A stretch of DNA of 64,000 nt, from assembly GCF_004342985.1 (NCBI RefSeq), contig NZ_SMBO01000010.1, positions 45,912 through 109,911 of the forward strand. Direction: 5' to 3'. Positions 17,671-26,589 of the stretch are shown piece after piece. The DNA comes from Novosphingobium sp. PhB57. GTDB taxonomy: Bacteria; Pseudomonadota; Alphaproteobacteria; Sphingomonadales; Sphingomonadaceae. The notes under the pieces were generated by a model. The model did no database searches. It was not told the DNA's origin and saw only the letters and a program-made list of their open reading frames with translations. Numbering within the stretch: position 1 is the stretch's first letter; the number at the start of each line of letters is the position of its first letter. The position numbers were made by a program, and so were the translations under genes.

Positions 17671-18609
17671 TCATTCTTCCCGAAAAGAACATTGTTCAGC
17701 GTAAACTTCGTTCCAGTCATTTTTGAGACTGACCACCGTAATCCCGAACTCTTCCGCGCGATCGAGAGCCTCTGCTAAAGGGCTGACGGCAAATTCCCGA
17801 TCGTAAGCAAACTCCCGCTCCCCATCGTCGTGGTGAAGCAGGAGAGCCAGTCGCAGGCCGCTTCCCGATAAGGTGTATCTAAGCATCGCGAGATCGCCGT
17901 CGGAGTTCCCAAATGCGAAGATCGGCCGGCGTCCTATATGAAGAGCGATGTTCTGCACCTTAGCTTCCCGGTCATCAAAGCTTTGCAGTTCAGCGAGTTT
18001 CAGCAAACTCACTTTCCCGTCGGAGACTTCCATTCGGGTCCTGACGCTGGAGCCAACAACCTGCGAGCGAGCGATCCCGTAGACCTCTTCAGAGAAAGCA
18101 CGAATGAGGTCGATCCCCCCTCCTGACACGATAAAAACGCGGAAGCCATTCTGCCGTAGATATTCCATGAGCTCCAGCTGCGGGCGATACACCAGATCGA
18201 CGAAGCGTTGCCCGTTTGCCGGATTGCGGGCGTGAACCAGCCAATCGCGCGCATGCGAATGGAAATCGTCTTCGGTCATGCCCGCGTGTGCGATTGACGC
18301 GACTTCAAAAAAGCCTTGCTTTCCAAACTCCTTGATTGTGCCAATATCGTGTTCGAGGAACGCTTTGTATGGCTGGCGCGCTTTCAGGTCTGGATCTTCG
18401 TCCGCCATCTTTTGAAGCTGATCCCGCCCAAAAAAGAATTGGGTTTGAAGGGGCTGTTCGCACCACAGAGTGCCATCATTGTCGAACGTCGCGATCCGAT
18501 CTTCCGGCGGGACAAATTCGCTTCCATCCGGGTTGGTCACGCATGCAATGAACTGAAGGATTGCAGTCTTCGCCGCTCCGTCAGCCCAAGTGGAAAGAGG
18601 AGTTGTCAT
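17671..18609 (-). CDS. HAD-superfamily phosphatase (phosphoserine-phosphatase-like)
   Basis: A 312-residue HAD hydrolase. Motif I is FDNDGTLW with Asp43 and Asp45; FIVSGGGIDLIRAF corresponds to motif II, and FGNSDGDLAMLRYT to motif IV. The long helical insert after motif I matches the C1-cap type. The substrate is unknown. It is transcribed after the arylsulfatase (43 bp downstream), and relatives of this HAD group often sit next to sulfatase genes, so it may release phosphate from the same kind of compound. Its end lies 25 bp from the IS scar, but the C-terminus looks complete. Confidence 0.88.
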   Translation of the reverse strand: MTTPLSTWADGAAKTAILQFIACVTNPDGSEFVPPEDRIATFDNDGTLWCEQPLQTQFFFGRDQLQKMADEDPDLKARQPYKAFLEHDIGTIKEFGKQGFFEVASIAHAGMTEDDFHSHARDWLVHARNPANGQRFVDLVYRPQLELMEYLRQNGFRVFIVSGGGIDLIRAFSEEVYGIARSQVVGSSVRTRMEVSDGKVSLLKLAELQSFDDREAKVQNIALHIGRRPIFAFGNSDGDLAMLRYTLSGSGLRLALLLHHDDGEREFAYDREFAVSPLAEALDRAEEFGITVVSLKNDWNEVYAEQCSFREE

Positions 18610-18652
18610 TGGTTTTCTCCAGCCCCGGCTAAAGTGCTAACAGCGGCTGTGG

Positions 18653-20215
18653 CTAGCCTTGTGCAGCTTCCCCCCCCGCGGCGCCGGCGCCGGCCGAGAG
18701 TTTTGCCAAGGCGTCGTCGATAGTGAAGCTGTCAGGGTGTTGGGCGGGAGGGAACTCCGCGAAGGTCATCGCGAATTTCGCCGCCACGTCTTTGATATAG
18801 TACATGAAATAGACGTGACGAATGAACCATTCGTAGTAGGTGTTGGATGTCACATCCGCAAATTCAAATGGGTCCGTGCGCAAATTGTAGAGCTTCGGGA
18901 CGCGCAGCTCGGTGAATGGCTCTGCCCAAAGCTGCATCGTACCCTTGCACCGCTGTTCGAGGAACACGGCCTTCCAATTGTGCGCACGCATAGCAACGAT
19001 GTGGCCGTCGTCGTCGAAGTAGACGAAGTGCTGGCGCGGCGACTTTTCCTCTTCGCCGGTAAGGTAGGGCAGGAGATTATAGCCGTCGAGGTGTGCCTTG
19101 AACGTTTTTCCGTTGGCCTCAACGCCGCCTTTCTTGAGCTTTTCCTTGATATCAGGATCGCCGGCAGCAGCCAGGAAGGTGGGCAGCCAGTCGTTGTGGC
19201 CCACGATCTCGTTGGAAATCGTGCCGGCGGCGATCTTGCCGGGCCAGCGGATCAGTTTGGGAATTCGAAAGGCGCCTTCCCAGTTGGTATCCTTTTCCGA
19301 CCGAAAGGGCGTCATGCCGCCGTCCGGCCAAGAGTTGCGATGGGGACCGTTGTCGGTCGAGTACATGAGCAGCGTATCGTCCGCGAGACCGAGTTCATCG
19401 AGGAGGTCGAGCATCTGCCCAACGTTCTTGTCATGGTCGATCATGGTGTCGTGATAGGGCGACTGCCACAATCCCGCCTGGCCCAGGCTCTCCGGCTTGG
19501 TGTGCGTGTAGAGATGCATGTGGGTGGTGTTAAGCCAGACGAAGAATGGCTCGTCGGCCTCCTTGGCGGCGCGGATGAACGCGGAAGCCTTGTCGACGAA
19601 GTCGTCGTCGCAGGTTTCCATGCGCTTGATGTTCAGCGGGCCGGTATCCTCGATCTTCTGCTTGCCGACCCGGCCGAACCGCTCGTCCTCTGTGGGATCA
19701 TCGATCTCGGTGGCGAAGGAATGCAGGACACCGCGCGGGCCGTACTTCTTGGCGAAGTTTGGGAACTGCTTGGGATCCGGATAATCGTACATCTCCGGCT
19801 CCTCCTCGGCGTTGAGGTGATAGAGGTTGCCGTAGAACTCGTCGAAGCCGTGGACTGTCGGCAGGTATTCGTTGCGGTCGCCGAGATGATTCTTCCCGAA
19901 CTGGCCGGTGCGATAGCCATGGTTCTTGAGCAGTTCCGCAATGGTGGGGATTTCAGCCTTCATGCCTGCCTTGGCACCCGGGATGCCGACCTTGGTCAGG
20001 CCAGTGCGATAGCCGCACTGGCCGGTGATGAACGAGGCGCGGCCGGCTGTGCAGCTCTGCTCGCCGTAGCTGTCGGTAAAACGAATGCCCTCGTTGGCAA
20101 TGCGGTCGATGTTGGGCGTGCGGTAGCCCATGACGCCGTCGCTATAACAGCTGAGATTGCTGATCCCGATGTCGTCACCCCAGATAACGAGGATATTGGG
20201 CTTTCCCTTGGGCAT
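18653..20215 (-). CDS. Arylsulfatase (type I, formylglycine-dependent)
   Basis: A 520-residue sulfatase. The N-terminal KPNILVIWGDDIG supplies metal-binding acidic residues, and Cys55 in SCTAGRAS is the residue converted to formylglycine (C-x-A-x-R signature). GQFGKNHLGD, LYTHTKPE and YSTDNGPHRNSWPDGG are further active-site stretches. There is no signal peptide from the chosen start, so the protein may be cytoplasmic. I use MPKGKPN at 20215 because a paralogue in this window (58056) begins MPNGKPN; an in-frame ATG at 20284 with AGGGG upstream would add 23 residues. Maturation needs a formylglycine-generating enzyme encoded elsewhere. Confidence 0.92.
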   Translation of the reverse strand: MPKGKPNILVIWGDDIGISNLSCYSDGVMGYRTPNIDRIANEGIRFTDSYGEQSCTAGRASFITGQCGYRTGLTKVGIPGAKAGMKAEIPTIAELLKNHGYRTGQFGKNHLGDRNEYLPTVHGFDEFYGNLYHLNAEEEPEMYDYPDPKQFPNFAKKYGPRGVLHSFATEIDDPTEDERFGRVGKQKIEDTGPLNIKRMETCDDDFVDKASAFIRAAKEADEPFFVWLNTTHMHLYTHTKPESLGQAGLWQSPYHDTMIDHDKNVGQMLDLLDELGLADDTLLMYSTDNGPHRNSWPDGGMTPFRSEKDTNWEGAFRIPKLIRWPGKIAAGTISNEIVGHNDWLPTFLAAAGDPDIKEKLKKGGVEANGKTFKAHLDGYNLLPYLTGEEEKSPRQHFVYFDDDGHIVAMRAHNWKAVFLEQRCKGTMQLWAEPFTELRVPKLYNLRTDPFEFADVTSNTYYEWFIRHVYFMYYIKDVAAKFAMTFAEFPPAQHPDSFTIDDALAKLSAGAGAAGGEAAQG

Positions 20216-20558
20216 CTCGCAAATTCCATTCGAGTTGTGGCGCTCAATGGAAAAGTGCCCGCCTACCCCGGCTAAAAACATCAAGGAAACCCCTGACGCC
20301 CGGCAATGATAATCCTTACATCGATACTACCGGGCGCCGAAGCCCTGGTTGGTCGGCAAGGCAAGCGTATAATTCGGCCCAAGGGACGCTTGCGGTGCGC
20401 CGCCTGTCGCCTGTTGTAATGTGTTGGCAGCTTAATGGCGACGCACAGCCCCACGTGGCTTCCGCAGCCTCCTATATGGCCGCAATCGACGGGACCTGAC
20501 ACTCAGCACGGCGGGCCGTAACGGCGACAATAGATCGATGGGAGCCGGCGCCGACCGG
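20216..20558. other. Gap between arylsulfatase and MFS genes
   Basis: About 340 bp with no supported gene. The right part lies downstream of the MFS stop and the left part must hold the arylsulfatase promoter. No repeat or hairpin with a T-run was noticed. Confidence 0.35.
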
Positions 20559-21788
20559 TCAGTGTCCCGAGGCTGCGCCGGAATGACGGCGCGGCCCTGC
20601 GGGGAACCCGTAACCACGCGCCGACCAGGCAATCACCAGCCCGCCGATCAACAGCGTAAGCATCGCCCAGGGGAAACTTGCAGCGCCCAAGTGATCAAGC
20701 AGCAATCCGCCCAGCACGCCGCCGCCGGCGATCGCCAGGTTCCATGTCACGACGTTCATAGACAGCGCGACATCGGCCTGATCGCCCGCGGTGTCGGCCA
20801 GCGCGGTCTGGAGCAGGGTCGCAGCGCCGCCAAAAGTCAGTCCCCAGATCGCAACCCCAGCGACAATGATGACTGGCTGCGGCGTCACCAGACCAAATAG
20901 AAGCGCAATGATGGCAAAACCGGCCAGGCTGGCAAGCACGGTGGTGCGCAGATGACGATCGACCAGACGACCCGTCATCCAAATTCCTGCAAGGGCGGCG
21001 ATGCCGAAGACCAGCAGCACGAGATCGACTCGTTCCGCCAAGCCCGCCGGTGCCACGAACGGCGCGACATAGGTATAGAGGATGTTGTGAGCCAGCATCC
21101 ACGTCATCACTACGCCAAGGACGGGTCGGATGCCGGGCGCTGTAAATACCTTGCCGATCGAAAGGCGCGAGGATGCCTTCCGCCCGGGGTAGTTCGGCAC
21201 CTTGAGCAAGACCCATCCGACGAGCAGGAGTGCCAGCAGCGACATGATGCCGAATGCCGCGCGCCAACCGACAGCGCCGCCAAGCCAGGTGCCGAGCGGG
21301 ACGCCCAGCGAGAGAGCGATCGGCGTGCCGACCATCGCGATCGCCATCGCCTTCCCCTGCTGGCTTGGCTCAACCATCTGCCGGGCGAAGGCCGCGAGAA
21401 GACCCCAGCCAAGTCCCGCCGCGCAACCCGCAAGGAAACGGGCCGCCAGCGTTACGCGATAGTCCGAGGACCACGCGGTGATCCCGTTGAACATCAGGAA
21501 GCCGAAGACGGTCAGCAGCAGCACATGGCGACGGGGCCAGGCGCTGGTCAGGATCGTCAAAGGGATCACTGCCAGCACCGAACCAAGCGCGTAAGCCGTC
21601 ACGAGTTGACCCGCCAGTGCGGACGAAAGTGCCAGGCTTGCGGAAATCTGCGGCAGGAGGCCGGCGGGTAAAGTCTCCGTCGCGATGCAGATGAAACCTG
21701 TCATCGCCAGAGCCGACAGCGCGCCGACGGGAAGCCTTTCGTCAGCGCGGCTCGGTGAAACAGGCGGGTTATCAATGCTAGAAGCCAT
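20559..21788 (-). CDS. MFS transporter, DHA1-type exporter
   Basis: A 409-residue inner-membrane protein with about 12 hydrophobic helices. Typical elements are the N-terminal MTGFICIATETLPAGLLPQI, the loop after helix 2-3, LAARFLAGCAAGLGWGLLA and GTPIALSLGVPLGTWLGG, as in the AraJ/YdhP/PbuE group of proton-driven drug or nucleoside exporters. A TetR gene is divergent with a 106-bp gap that carries an inverted repeat, the standard layout of a substrate-induced efflux pump. The exported compound is unknown. Confidence 0.92.
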   Translation of the reverse strand: MASSIDNPPVSPSRADERLPVGALSALAMTGFICIATETLPAGLLPQISASLALSSALAGQLVTAYALGSVLAVIPLTILTSAWPRRHVLLLTVFGFLMFNGITAWSSDYRVTLAARFLAGCAAGLGWGLLAAFARQMVEPSQQGKAMAIAMVGTPIALSLGVPLGTWLGGAVGWRAAFGIMSLLALLLVGWVLLKVPNYPGRKASSRLSIGKVFTAPGIRPVLGVVMTWMLAHNILYTYVAPFVAPAGLAERVDLVLLVFGIAALAGIWMTGRLVDRHLRTTVLASLAGFAIIALLFGLVTPQPVIIVAGVAIWGLTFGGAATLLQTALADTAGDQADVALSMNVVTWNLAIAGGGVLGGLLLDHLGAASFPWAMLTLLIGGLVIAWSARGYGFPAGPRRHSGAASGH

Positions 21789-21811
21789 GGTCCAACTCGA
21801 ATTATGGATGA

Positions 21812-21862
21812 TTCGATCCAGAAATCATCGAAAGCGCGGCGCTTGTCAACGACTTCTGGATC
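21812..21862. promoter_or_regulatory. Likely TetR operator between exporter and regulator
   Basis: GATCCAGAAATC at 21815-21826 is repeated inverted as GACTTCTGGATC at 21851-21862 (11 of 12 positions pair). A second inner palindrome, TTCGAT-N9-ATCGAA, spans 21812-21832. Both lie in the gap between divergent MFS and TetR genes, as expected for repressor sites. Confidence 0.5.
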
Positions 21863-21894
21863 GAGTAGTTCAGATCTCAGATTGGAGGAGAAAC

Positions 21895-22509
21895 ATGGCC
21901 CGCACGGGACGGCCCCGCAGCTTCGATCGTGATGCCGCCGTCACAATCGCCACGCATCTGTTCTGGCAACACGGTTATGAAGGCGTGTCGTTGGACCAGT
22001 TGCGCACCGCGATGGGCGGCATCTCCTCAGCGAGCTTCTACGCGGCTTTCGGTTCGAAGGAGGCGCTCTATCGTGAGGCCCTGTCTGTTTATCTGGCCAC
22101 TTATGGCCGGGTAACGGACGCGTTGCGCGACCAGACGCTGCCGCCGCGCGAGCGGATTGAGCATGCGTTGCGCCGCTCGGCCATGATGCAGACGACACCG
22201 GGTCATCCCACCGGCTGCATGGTCACGTTGTCGGCAACCATCGGTTCGGATCAGACGACCGCTCTGAAAGGACTGACGGCGACGGAGCGCCAGGCCAATC
22301 GCCAAGCGATCGTTCTTTGCGTGACCAGCGCGATCGAGAACGGGACATTGCCGGCCGAGGTGGACACAGTCGGCCTTGCCGCGATGTTCGACGGGCTCCT
22401 GCTCGGTATTTCCCTGCTCGCACGCGATGGAATGACAGGGGACGTACTCAATGGCGCAATCTCGAATGCGATGCGCGCATGGGACATGCTGGCTATCGCG
22501 CCGCGTTGA
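21895..22509 (+). CDS. TetR/AcrR-family regulator
   Basis: A 204-residue regulator. The N-terminal MARTGRPRSFDRDAAVTIA, the helix-turn-helix region YEGVSLDQLRTAMGGISSASFYAAFGSKEAL in its usual position (residues 28-58), and the C-terminal TetR_C_16-like part (TGCMVTLSA) identify the subgroup. The ATG at 21895 is preceded by GGAGGAGAAAC; the open frame starts far upstream inside the divergent region and is not used. It probably represses the adjacent MFS exporter and itself. Confidence 0.93.
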   Translation: MARTGRPRSFDRDAAVTIATHLFWQHGYEGVSLDQLRTAMGGISSASFYAAFGSKEALYREALSVYLATYGRVTDALRDQTLPPRERIEHALRRSAMMQTTPGHPTGCMVTLSATIGSDQTTALKGLTATERQANRQAIVLCVTSAIENGTLPAEVDTVGLAAMFDGLLLGISLLARDGMTGDVLNGAISNAMRAWDMLAIAPR

Positions 22510-22860
22510 CCGCCATATTACGCATGAGCATTCGCAGTGAGGTCAGCATGCTTGAGCATCCCGGGATAGCTCTTCCATAGCTGCCGCTGGCATGGCGTCG
22601 TGGCAGATTACGTGAGGCTAGAGGATGCTTGTGGCTCTGCAATAGGCAGTCGTTTGGTTTGAGCGTGAGCCGACATTTTTGGCTCTACGCCGGAACGACG
22701 TGTCGTCGCCGCCGGCAGGGTGCCGCCAAGCCGGCTGAGATATTCTTGGCTCGTACCGGTTCGAACCGCGCTGCGGTGCGCCCTCGCACAGCCGTAACTG
22801 AGGTGACTTGCGCAATCCAAGAAGGGCAAATTTGACCGGATGACAGTCAAGAGCTAAGAC
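22510..22860. other. Gene-free stretch upstream of the folD leader
   Basis: About 350 bp without a supported gene. Small open frames on both strands look like chance. The promoter for the folD transcript should lie towards the right end. Confidence 0.35.
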
Positions 22861-22861
22861 G

Positions 22862-22936
22862 CCGCTTGCGCGTTACTGGCGATCAGATGGGCCACCATCG
22901 GGGACCGCGCCGCAGAAAGCCGCTCGCCTGGGCAGT
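22862..22936 (+). promoter_or_regulatory. Probable ZTP (pfl motif) riboswitch in the folD leader
   Basis: The leader carries the conserved landmarks of the pfl/ZTP aptamer in order: ACTGGCG (22875-22881), a small hairpin GATGG-GCCA-CCATC, the following GGGGA, and the 3' element CGCCTGGGCA at 22925-22934. ZTP riboswitches sense ZMP/ZTP, which accumulates when 10-formyl-tetrahydrofolate is short, and switch on one-carbon genes; folD is a classic target. A small hairpin TCGGA-GGAA-TCCGA follows, and the ribosome site GAGGGAG lies just beyond. The assignment is from memory of the consensus, not a covariance search. Confidence 0.72.
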
Positions 22937-22975
22937 CGGAGGAATCCGAGCAACCTTCCTTTGAGGGAGCCCGAT

Positions 22976-23860
22976 ATGAGCGCCAAAGTCATCGATGGAA
23001 AAATGTTTGCCGAGAGACTGGCCGGTCGACTTAAGGCGGCGCTGTCAGACTTCAGTGCACAGGTCGGACGGAAGCCGGGCTTGGCGGTCGTCCTGGCAGG
23101 CTGCGACCCCGCCAGTGAAATCTATGTCCGAAGCAAGGTCGGGATGGCCGGCGAACTGGGCATGGCGAGCATCGAACATCTGCTTTCAGCTGACATCGGG
23201 CAGAAAGAACTGTTACGCCTTATTGCGCAACTTAATGACGACGATGCCGTAGACGGTATTTTGGTCCAACTTCCTCTTCCTAAGCATATTGAGGAGGCTG
23301 CGATCATCAGCGCGATTGATCCTGACAAGGATGTGGACGGCTTGCATCCCCAAAGTTCCGGAAAGCTCGTTTCAGGAATCGCAGGCCCCGTCTCATGTAC
23401 GCCGCTTGGATGCCTGATGCTCCTCAAGTCGGAATTGGGCAGCCTTGCCGGCCTGGATGCCATCGTGATCGGCCGGTCGATCCTTGTCGGCAAGCCGATG
23501 GCTCTCCTTCTGTTGAATGAGAATTGCACGGTCACAATTGCCCATTCGCGAACACGCGACCTTGCGGATAAAGTCCGGCGGGCGGACATAGTAGTGGCGG
23601 CGTCCGGCCAGGCGGAGATGATCCGAGAAACCTGGATCAAGCCTGGCGCTACCGTGATCGATGTAGGTACGACGCGAGTTGTTCGCGACGGCAAGAAAAG
23701 GTTGTTGGGTGATGTCCATTTTGGGTCTGCATTGACGGTTGCGGGTGCAATCACCCCGGTCCCAGGGGGCGTTGGTCCGATGACGATCATGACCTTGATG
23801 CACAACACGCTGCTCCTAGCCTTTCGACGTTGCGGCCTACCAGCGCCAGCCCTCTGGTGA
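22976..23860 (+). CDS. folD: FolD, bifunctional methylenetetrahydrofolate dehydrogenase/cyclohydrolase
   Basis: A 294-residue cytoplasmic enzyme that interconverts 5,10-methylene- and 10-formyl-tetrahydrofolate with NADP. The catalytic residues are present: Tyr50 and Lys54 in YVRSK, Gln98 in ILVQLPLP and Asp121 in VDGLHP. The Rossmann motif IGRSILVGKPMALLLL and the C-terminal TPVPGGVGPMT are standard. The ATG at 22976 follows GAGGGAG. It is not part of a folate operon here; the neighbours are an efflux unit and decayed genes, so it may be an extra copy serving accessory one-carbon metabolism. Confidence 0.96.
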   Translation: MSAKVIDGKMFAERLAGRLKAALSDFSAQVGRKPGLAVVLAGCDPASEIYVRSKVGMAGELGMASIEHLLSADIGQKELLRLIAQLNDDDAVDGILVQLPLPKHIEEAAIISAIDPDKDVDGLHPQSSGKLVSGIAGPVSCTPLGCLMLLKSELGSLAGLDAIVIGRSILVGKPMALLLLNENCTVTIAHSRTRDLADKVRRADIVVAASGQAEMIRETWIKPGATVIDVGTTRVVRDGKKRLLGDVHFGSALTVAGAITPVPGGVGPMTIMTLMHNTLLLAFRRCGLPAPALW

Positions 23861-23872
23861 GGATACTTACGA

Positions 23873-23903
23873 TTAGCGGGATGTCTGGCCGATGTCCCGC
23901 TAA
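23873..23903 (+). terminator. Hairpin after folD
   Basis: Perfect 9-bp arms TTAGCGGGA and TCCCGCTAA with a 13-base loop start 12 bases after the folD stop. There is no following T-run. The position fits a folD transcript end. Confidence 0.45.
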
Positions 23904-24259
23904 CGACGCGACTTGGCGTTGGACAGCCGGCCTTTGGTTTATGGGCCTGTCAAAATCGTCGCCGAAATTTTGGATTTGGCGCTCTGCAGACTGGCGTTGT
24001 CCCTTAGCGTGATCGACCGCTTAGGGCCGGTAGGAGATTGTCCGGATTGGAGGCGGATTGCGGGCATAGCTGCCGACCGTTCTATGTAGAGTCTCGACCA
24101 GATATTGCCGTTCTCCGCGACGACGCGAACGTCTCGACCTGACAGGAGCCGCCGACCGTCCGTCAGAAAGCTGCCAGTTTGCAGCCGCCCCAATCTCGGT
24201 CGTCCAGCAGATCGCCACCGCCTTCTGAAGCCCGTCAAATCAGGCACCAGTTCTGTCGT
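23904..24259. other. Non-coding or decayed stretch
   Basis: Downstream of the folD hairpin, no gene is supported. The reverse strand stays open in places and joins the HIRAN remnant, but the protein resemblance ends near 24260. Confidence 0.35.
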
Positions 24260-24574
24260 CAACATGCACCTCATGGTCAAGACCACAGGTGAGGACGGTC
24301 GTCCCTTCGGCGCTACGCGAACGATGCTGACAATCACGGGCTGACCGTCGGCAGGCAGAGGCGCAAGCTATCTGGCGTGTTCGCGACCGATATAGCCGGC
24401 TTGCACCGCGCGGTATGAGCAGAGCGCCACAGCAAGCCGATCGTGTGAATTTTCAGTCTCCCGTTGAAGGCGGATCCGTTCGCCTGGGCGATAGCGACCG
24501 AGCTCGTCCTGACGCCTGCTTCCATCGGAGTTGGCAAAACGCTCGCCGACGCCAGTCAGGAGATACGCATTCAT
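24260..24574 (-). pseudogene. HIRAN-domain protein, interrupted by an in-frame TAG
   Basis: The reverse strand from the ATG at 24574 reads NAYLLTGVGERFA, then RYRPGERIRLQRETENSHDR and LAVALCSYRAVQAGYIGREHAR, the pattern of a stand-alone HIRAN domain (a fold that binds DNA ends or 3' ends). A TAG at 24368-24370 stops it exactly where relatives carry Trp, and the same frame goes on with LAPLPADGQPVIVSIVRVAP and GRPSSPVVLTM, the expected second half. A TGG-to-TAG change would explain this. Its start also lies just after the stop of the damaged NmrA-type gene. Either a nonsense pseudogene or a truncated product. Confidence 0.55.
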
Positions 24575-24590
24575 TGCCAGCGATGTAAGC

Positions 24591-25453
24591 TCAGGACCGC
24601 GAACAGAGGGCATCGACATAGGCCTGTAGTGTGATGTTGCCACGGATCGGATCGTCGGGAATCTCGAAGTCGCCATCGACGCTGACGCCGGTCATGCGGG
24701 CATAAGACCGGGCGGCGGGTTCGGAGAAGCCAAGCTTGAGGTAGGTTGCTTTCCATCGGTCACGCGGAGTTACAACCGGCTTCACGGGCTTGCCCAACGC
24801 GCTGGCGAATGCCTGAGCGACGTCGGCAGAAGAGTAGCGCTCCGGGCCTTCTACATAATGGATGTCAGTGCGCTCTACCGGTTCTTTAAGCAACTCGGCC
24901 GCGATCGCGCCGAGGTCCGTTGGTGCGACCATCGGTATTTTGAGATCAGCCGGGTACATGGTGGGCACGACGCCATCTTTTTGCGCCGGCTCGATCATCA
25001 TGTCCCAGTTGCTCATGTAATAGGCGGCACGAATGACGCTGTATGGGATCGATTGCGCCTTCAGACCCTGCTCCATCTCATACAGGGTGTTCATGTCGCC
25101 GAGGTGGTCACCCCGTTGTGCGCCGTAGGTGGACTCCGCGACGATCTTATCGAGCCCCGAACCGTCAACTGCCGCCAAGAGATGACGTACTGTTTCCTTT
25201 TCGGTTTGATCGGTATCGGTGTCCGGTGCGGCGGCGGGTTGAGCAGGAACAGACGCTTTCCGAACCGGAAGACGTTGCGCATCGTCTCTACGTCATGAAC
25301 GTCGGCGACAGCGATTTCTGCGCCCAGCTTTTGGAGGAGTTCGGCCTTTTCGGCGTCGCGCGTTACGACCGTGACGGTTTCACCTTGCTTCAGCAGTGTC
25401 TCGGCGGTTGCCGATCCGACATGCCCGGTTGCGCCCAGGACTATGAACATCAT
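24591..25453 (-). pseudogene. NmrA-type NAD(P)-binding oxidoreductase with one frameshift
   Basis: The start ATGATG at 25453/25450 follows GAGGAGAG and gives MFIVLGATGHVGSATAETLL, the dinucleotide motif of the NmrA/HSCARG group, up to RLFLLNPP. Near 25228, in a run of CCG repeats, the frame breaks. One base added restores AAAPDTDTDQTEKETVRHLL and then AAVDGSGLDKIVAESTYGAQ, continuing to the end at 24591 (288 codons overall). Either a true frameshift or a sequencing error in the CCG run. The WYL regulator just upstream on the same strand is intact, so the damage may be recent. Confidence 0.75.
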
Positions 25454-25515
25454 TCTCTCCTCTTCTGTATGCCTCGGAGATAGGGCAACGGGGTGACAAT
25501 TTATGTCAGGAGGCG

Positions 25516-26199
25516 TCACGGCGCGACGCCTTTCTCTACCTCGCGATAGCTGGACATCAACCGGTCGCTGCTCATTGGGATCGGTTGATCGGTCATCTGC
25601 TCACCGTGGATGCGATCGGTACGGAAGTGCCGGAAAGCCCCCCTCGCCTCGCACCAGGCCGCAAGCATTTCCACGTGGTCGAAGAATCCTAAGACTACCG
25701 GCCAGACGACCCGTGACGATGAGCGTCCTTCGGCATCAGTGTATGCGAACGTCAGCTTCAGCCCAAGGCGGATCGCACTCCGGATCGTCGTGATCACTTT
25801 GCCCTGAGGCGAACCGGCAGGGCCGACTACCAGCCCGTTCAAGTACGCTTGGTTGACTGAGTCGTCGGGCATAACCTCCGCGATCTTCGCCATTGCGCTA
25901 CGAGCCCCATCGCTCAAGGCAGCATCACCACGCCGCATAACGTACCGCAGCCCCAACATGATCGCGTCAGCCTCATCAGGCGAAAATGTCATTGGGGGGA
26001 GAAAACTACCGGGCTTGAGTATGTACCCGAAGCCGGCGACTCCCTCGATGACAGCACCACGGCTGACCAGCACGGCAATGTCGCGATAGATCGTGCGTTC
26101 AGATACGACGAACTCGCTCGCCAAAGCAGCAGCGGTGACCGGCACGTGCCGCCCTCGCATCGTCTGCACGATAGCCAACAATCGCTCCGATCTTGTCAT
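25516..26199 (-). CDS. YafY-type HTH/WYL-domain regulator
   Basis: A 227-residue regulator. The N-terminus MTRSERLLAIVQTMRGRHVP followed by ASEFVVSERTIYRDIAVL is the HTH_11 type, and the C-terminal half is a WYL domain (VVWPVVLGFFDHVEMLAAWCEARGAFRHFRTDRI written in pieces: VVLGFFDHVEMLAAWCE, then FRHFRTDRI). WYL domains bind small ligands or nucleic acid. The start at 26199 is the family-typical Met; the annotated frame could begin at a TTG six codons earlier. It lies 62 bp upstream of the NmrA-type gene on the same strand and probably controls it. Confidence 0.87.
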   Translation of the reverse strand: MTRSERLLAIVQTMRGRHVPVTAAALASEFVVSERTIYRDIAVLVSRGAVIEGVAGFGYILKPGSFLPPMTFSPDEADAIMLGLRYVMRRGDAALSDGARSAMAKIAEVMPDDSVNQAYLNGLVVGPAGSPQGKVITTIRSAIRLGLKLTFAYTDAEGRSSSRVVWPVVLGFFDHVEMLAAWCEARGAFRHFRTDRIHGEQMTDQPIPMSSDRLMSSYREVEKGVAP

Positions 26200-26589
26200 C
26201 CGACCTAAACCGCTCAACCGGTATTTCGTTCTCGACGGTCGAGAAACGCGGAGGCCCCTTCCTCAATTCATCATCCTTCGCGACGGCAGCGATTGCCATC
26301 TCCCGCCTGAAACCTGCCCGACCGCACTCACCATACTTCCACCATGGGCTGTGGGACGCCGCACTGCCTCATGAATGGCGGGATCCGGCGATAACAGTCA
26401 TTCAGCAGCACATGCCTTGATGACAGCTTCGTCTAACGATTTCGGGCGCTTTCGTACGGAATCCTGACATGGAGGAACCGGGCCCCCATCAACCGGGCTA
26501 TGGGTGAAAGACCTTCCGTGTGGTCCTGGTTCAATGAGGCAGACGTGCCAGCTTGCGCGTCCTGGGAAGGGTGTCAGGGACTTCGGGGG
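26200..26589. other. Gene-free stretch between WYL regulator and IS91 remnant
   Basis: About 390 bp. No supported gene. Some frames on the plus strand remain open but carry no family pattern. It may include the promoter for the leftward WYL gene at its left end and the lost terminal part of the IS91 element at its right. Confidence 0.35.

Noticed and set aside
18659..20275. Plus-strand 538-codon frame opposite the first arylsulfatase
   Set aside because: Shadow frame; the reverse strand carries the complete sulfatase signature.
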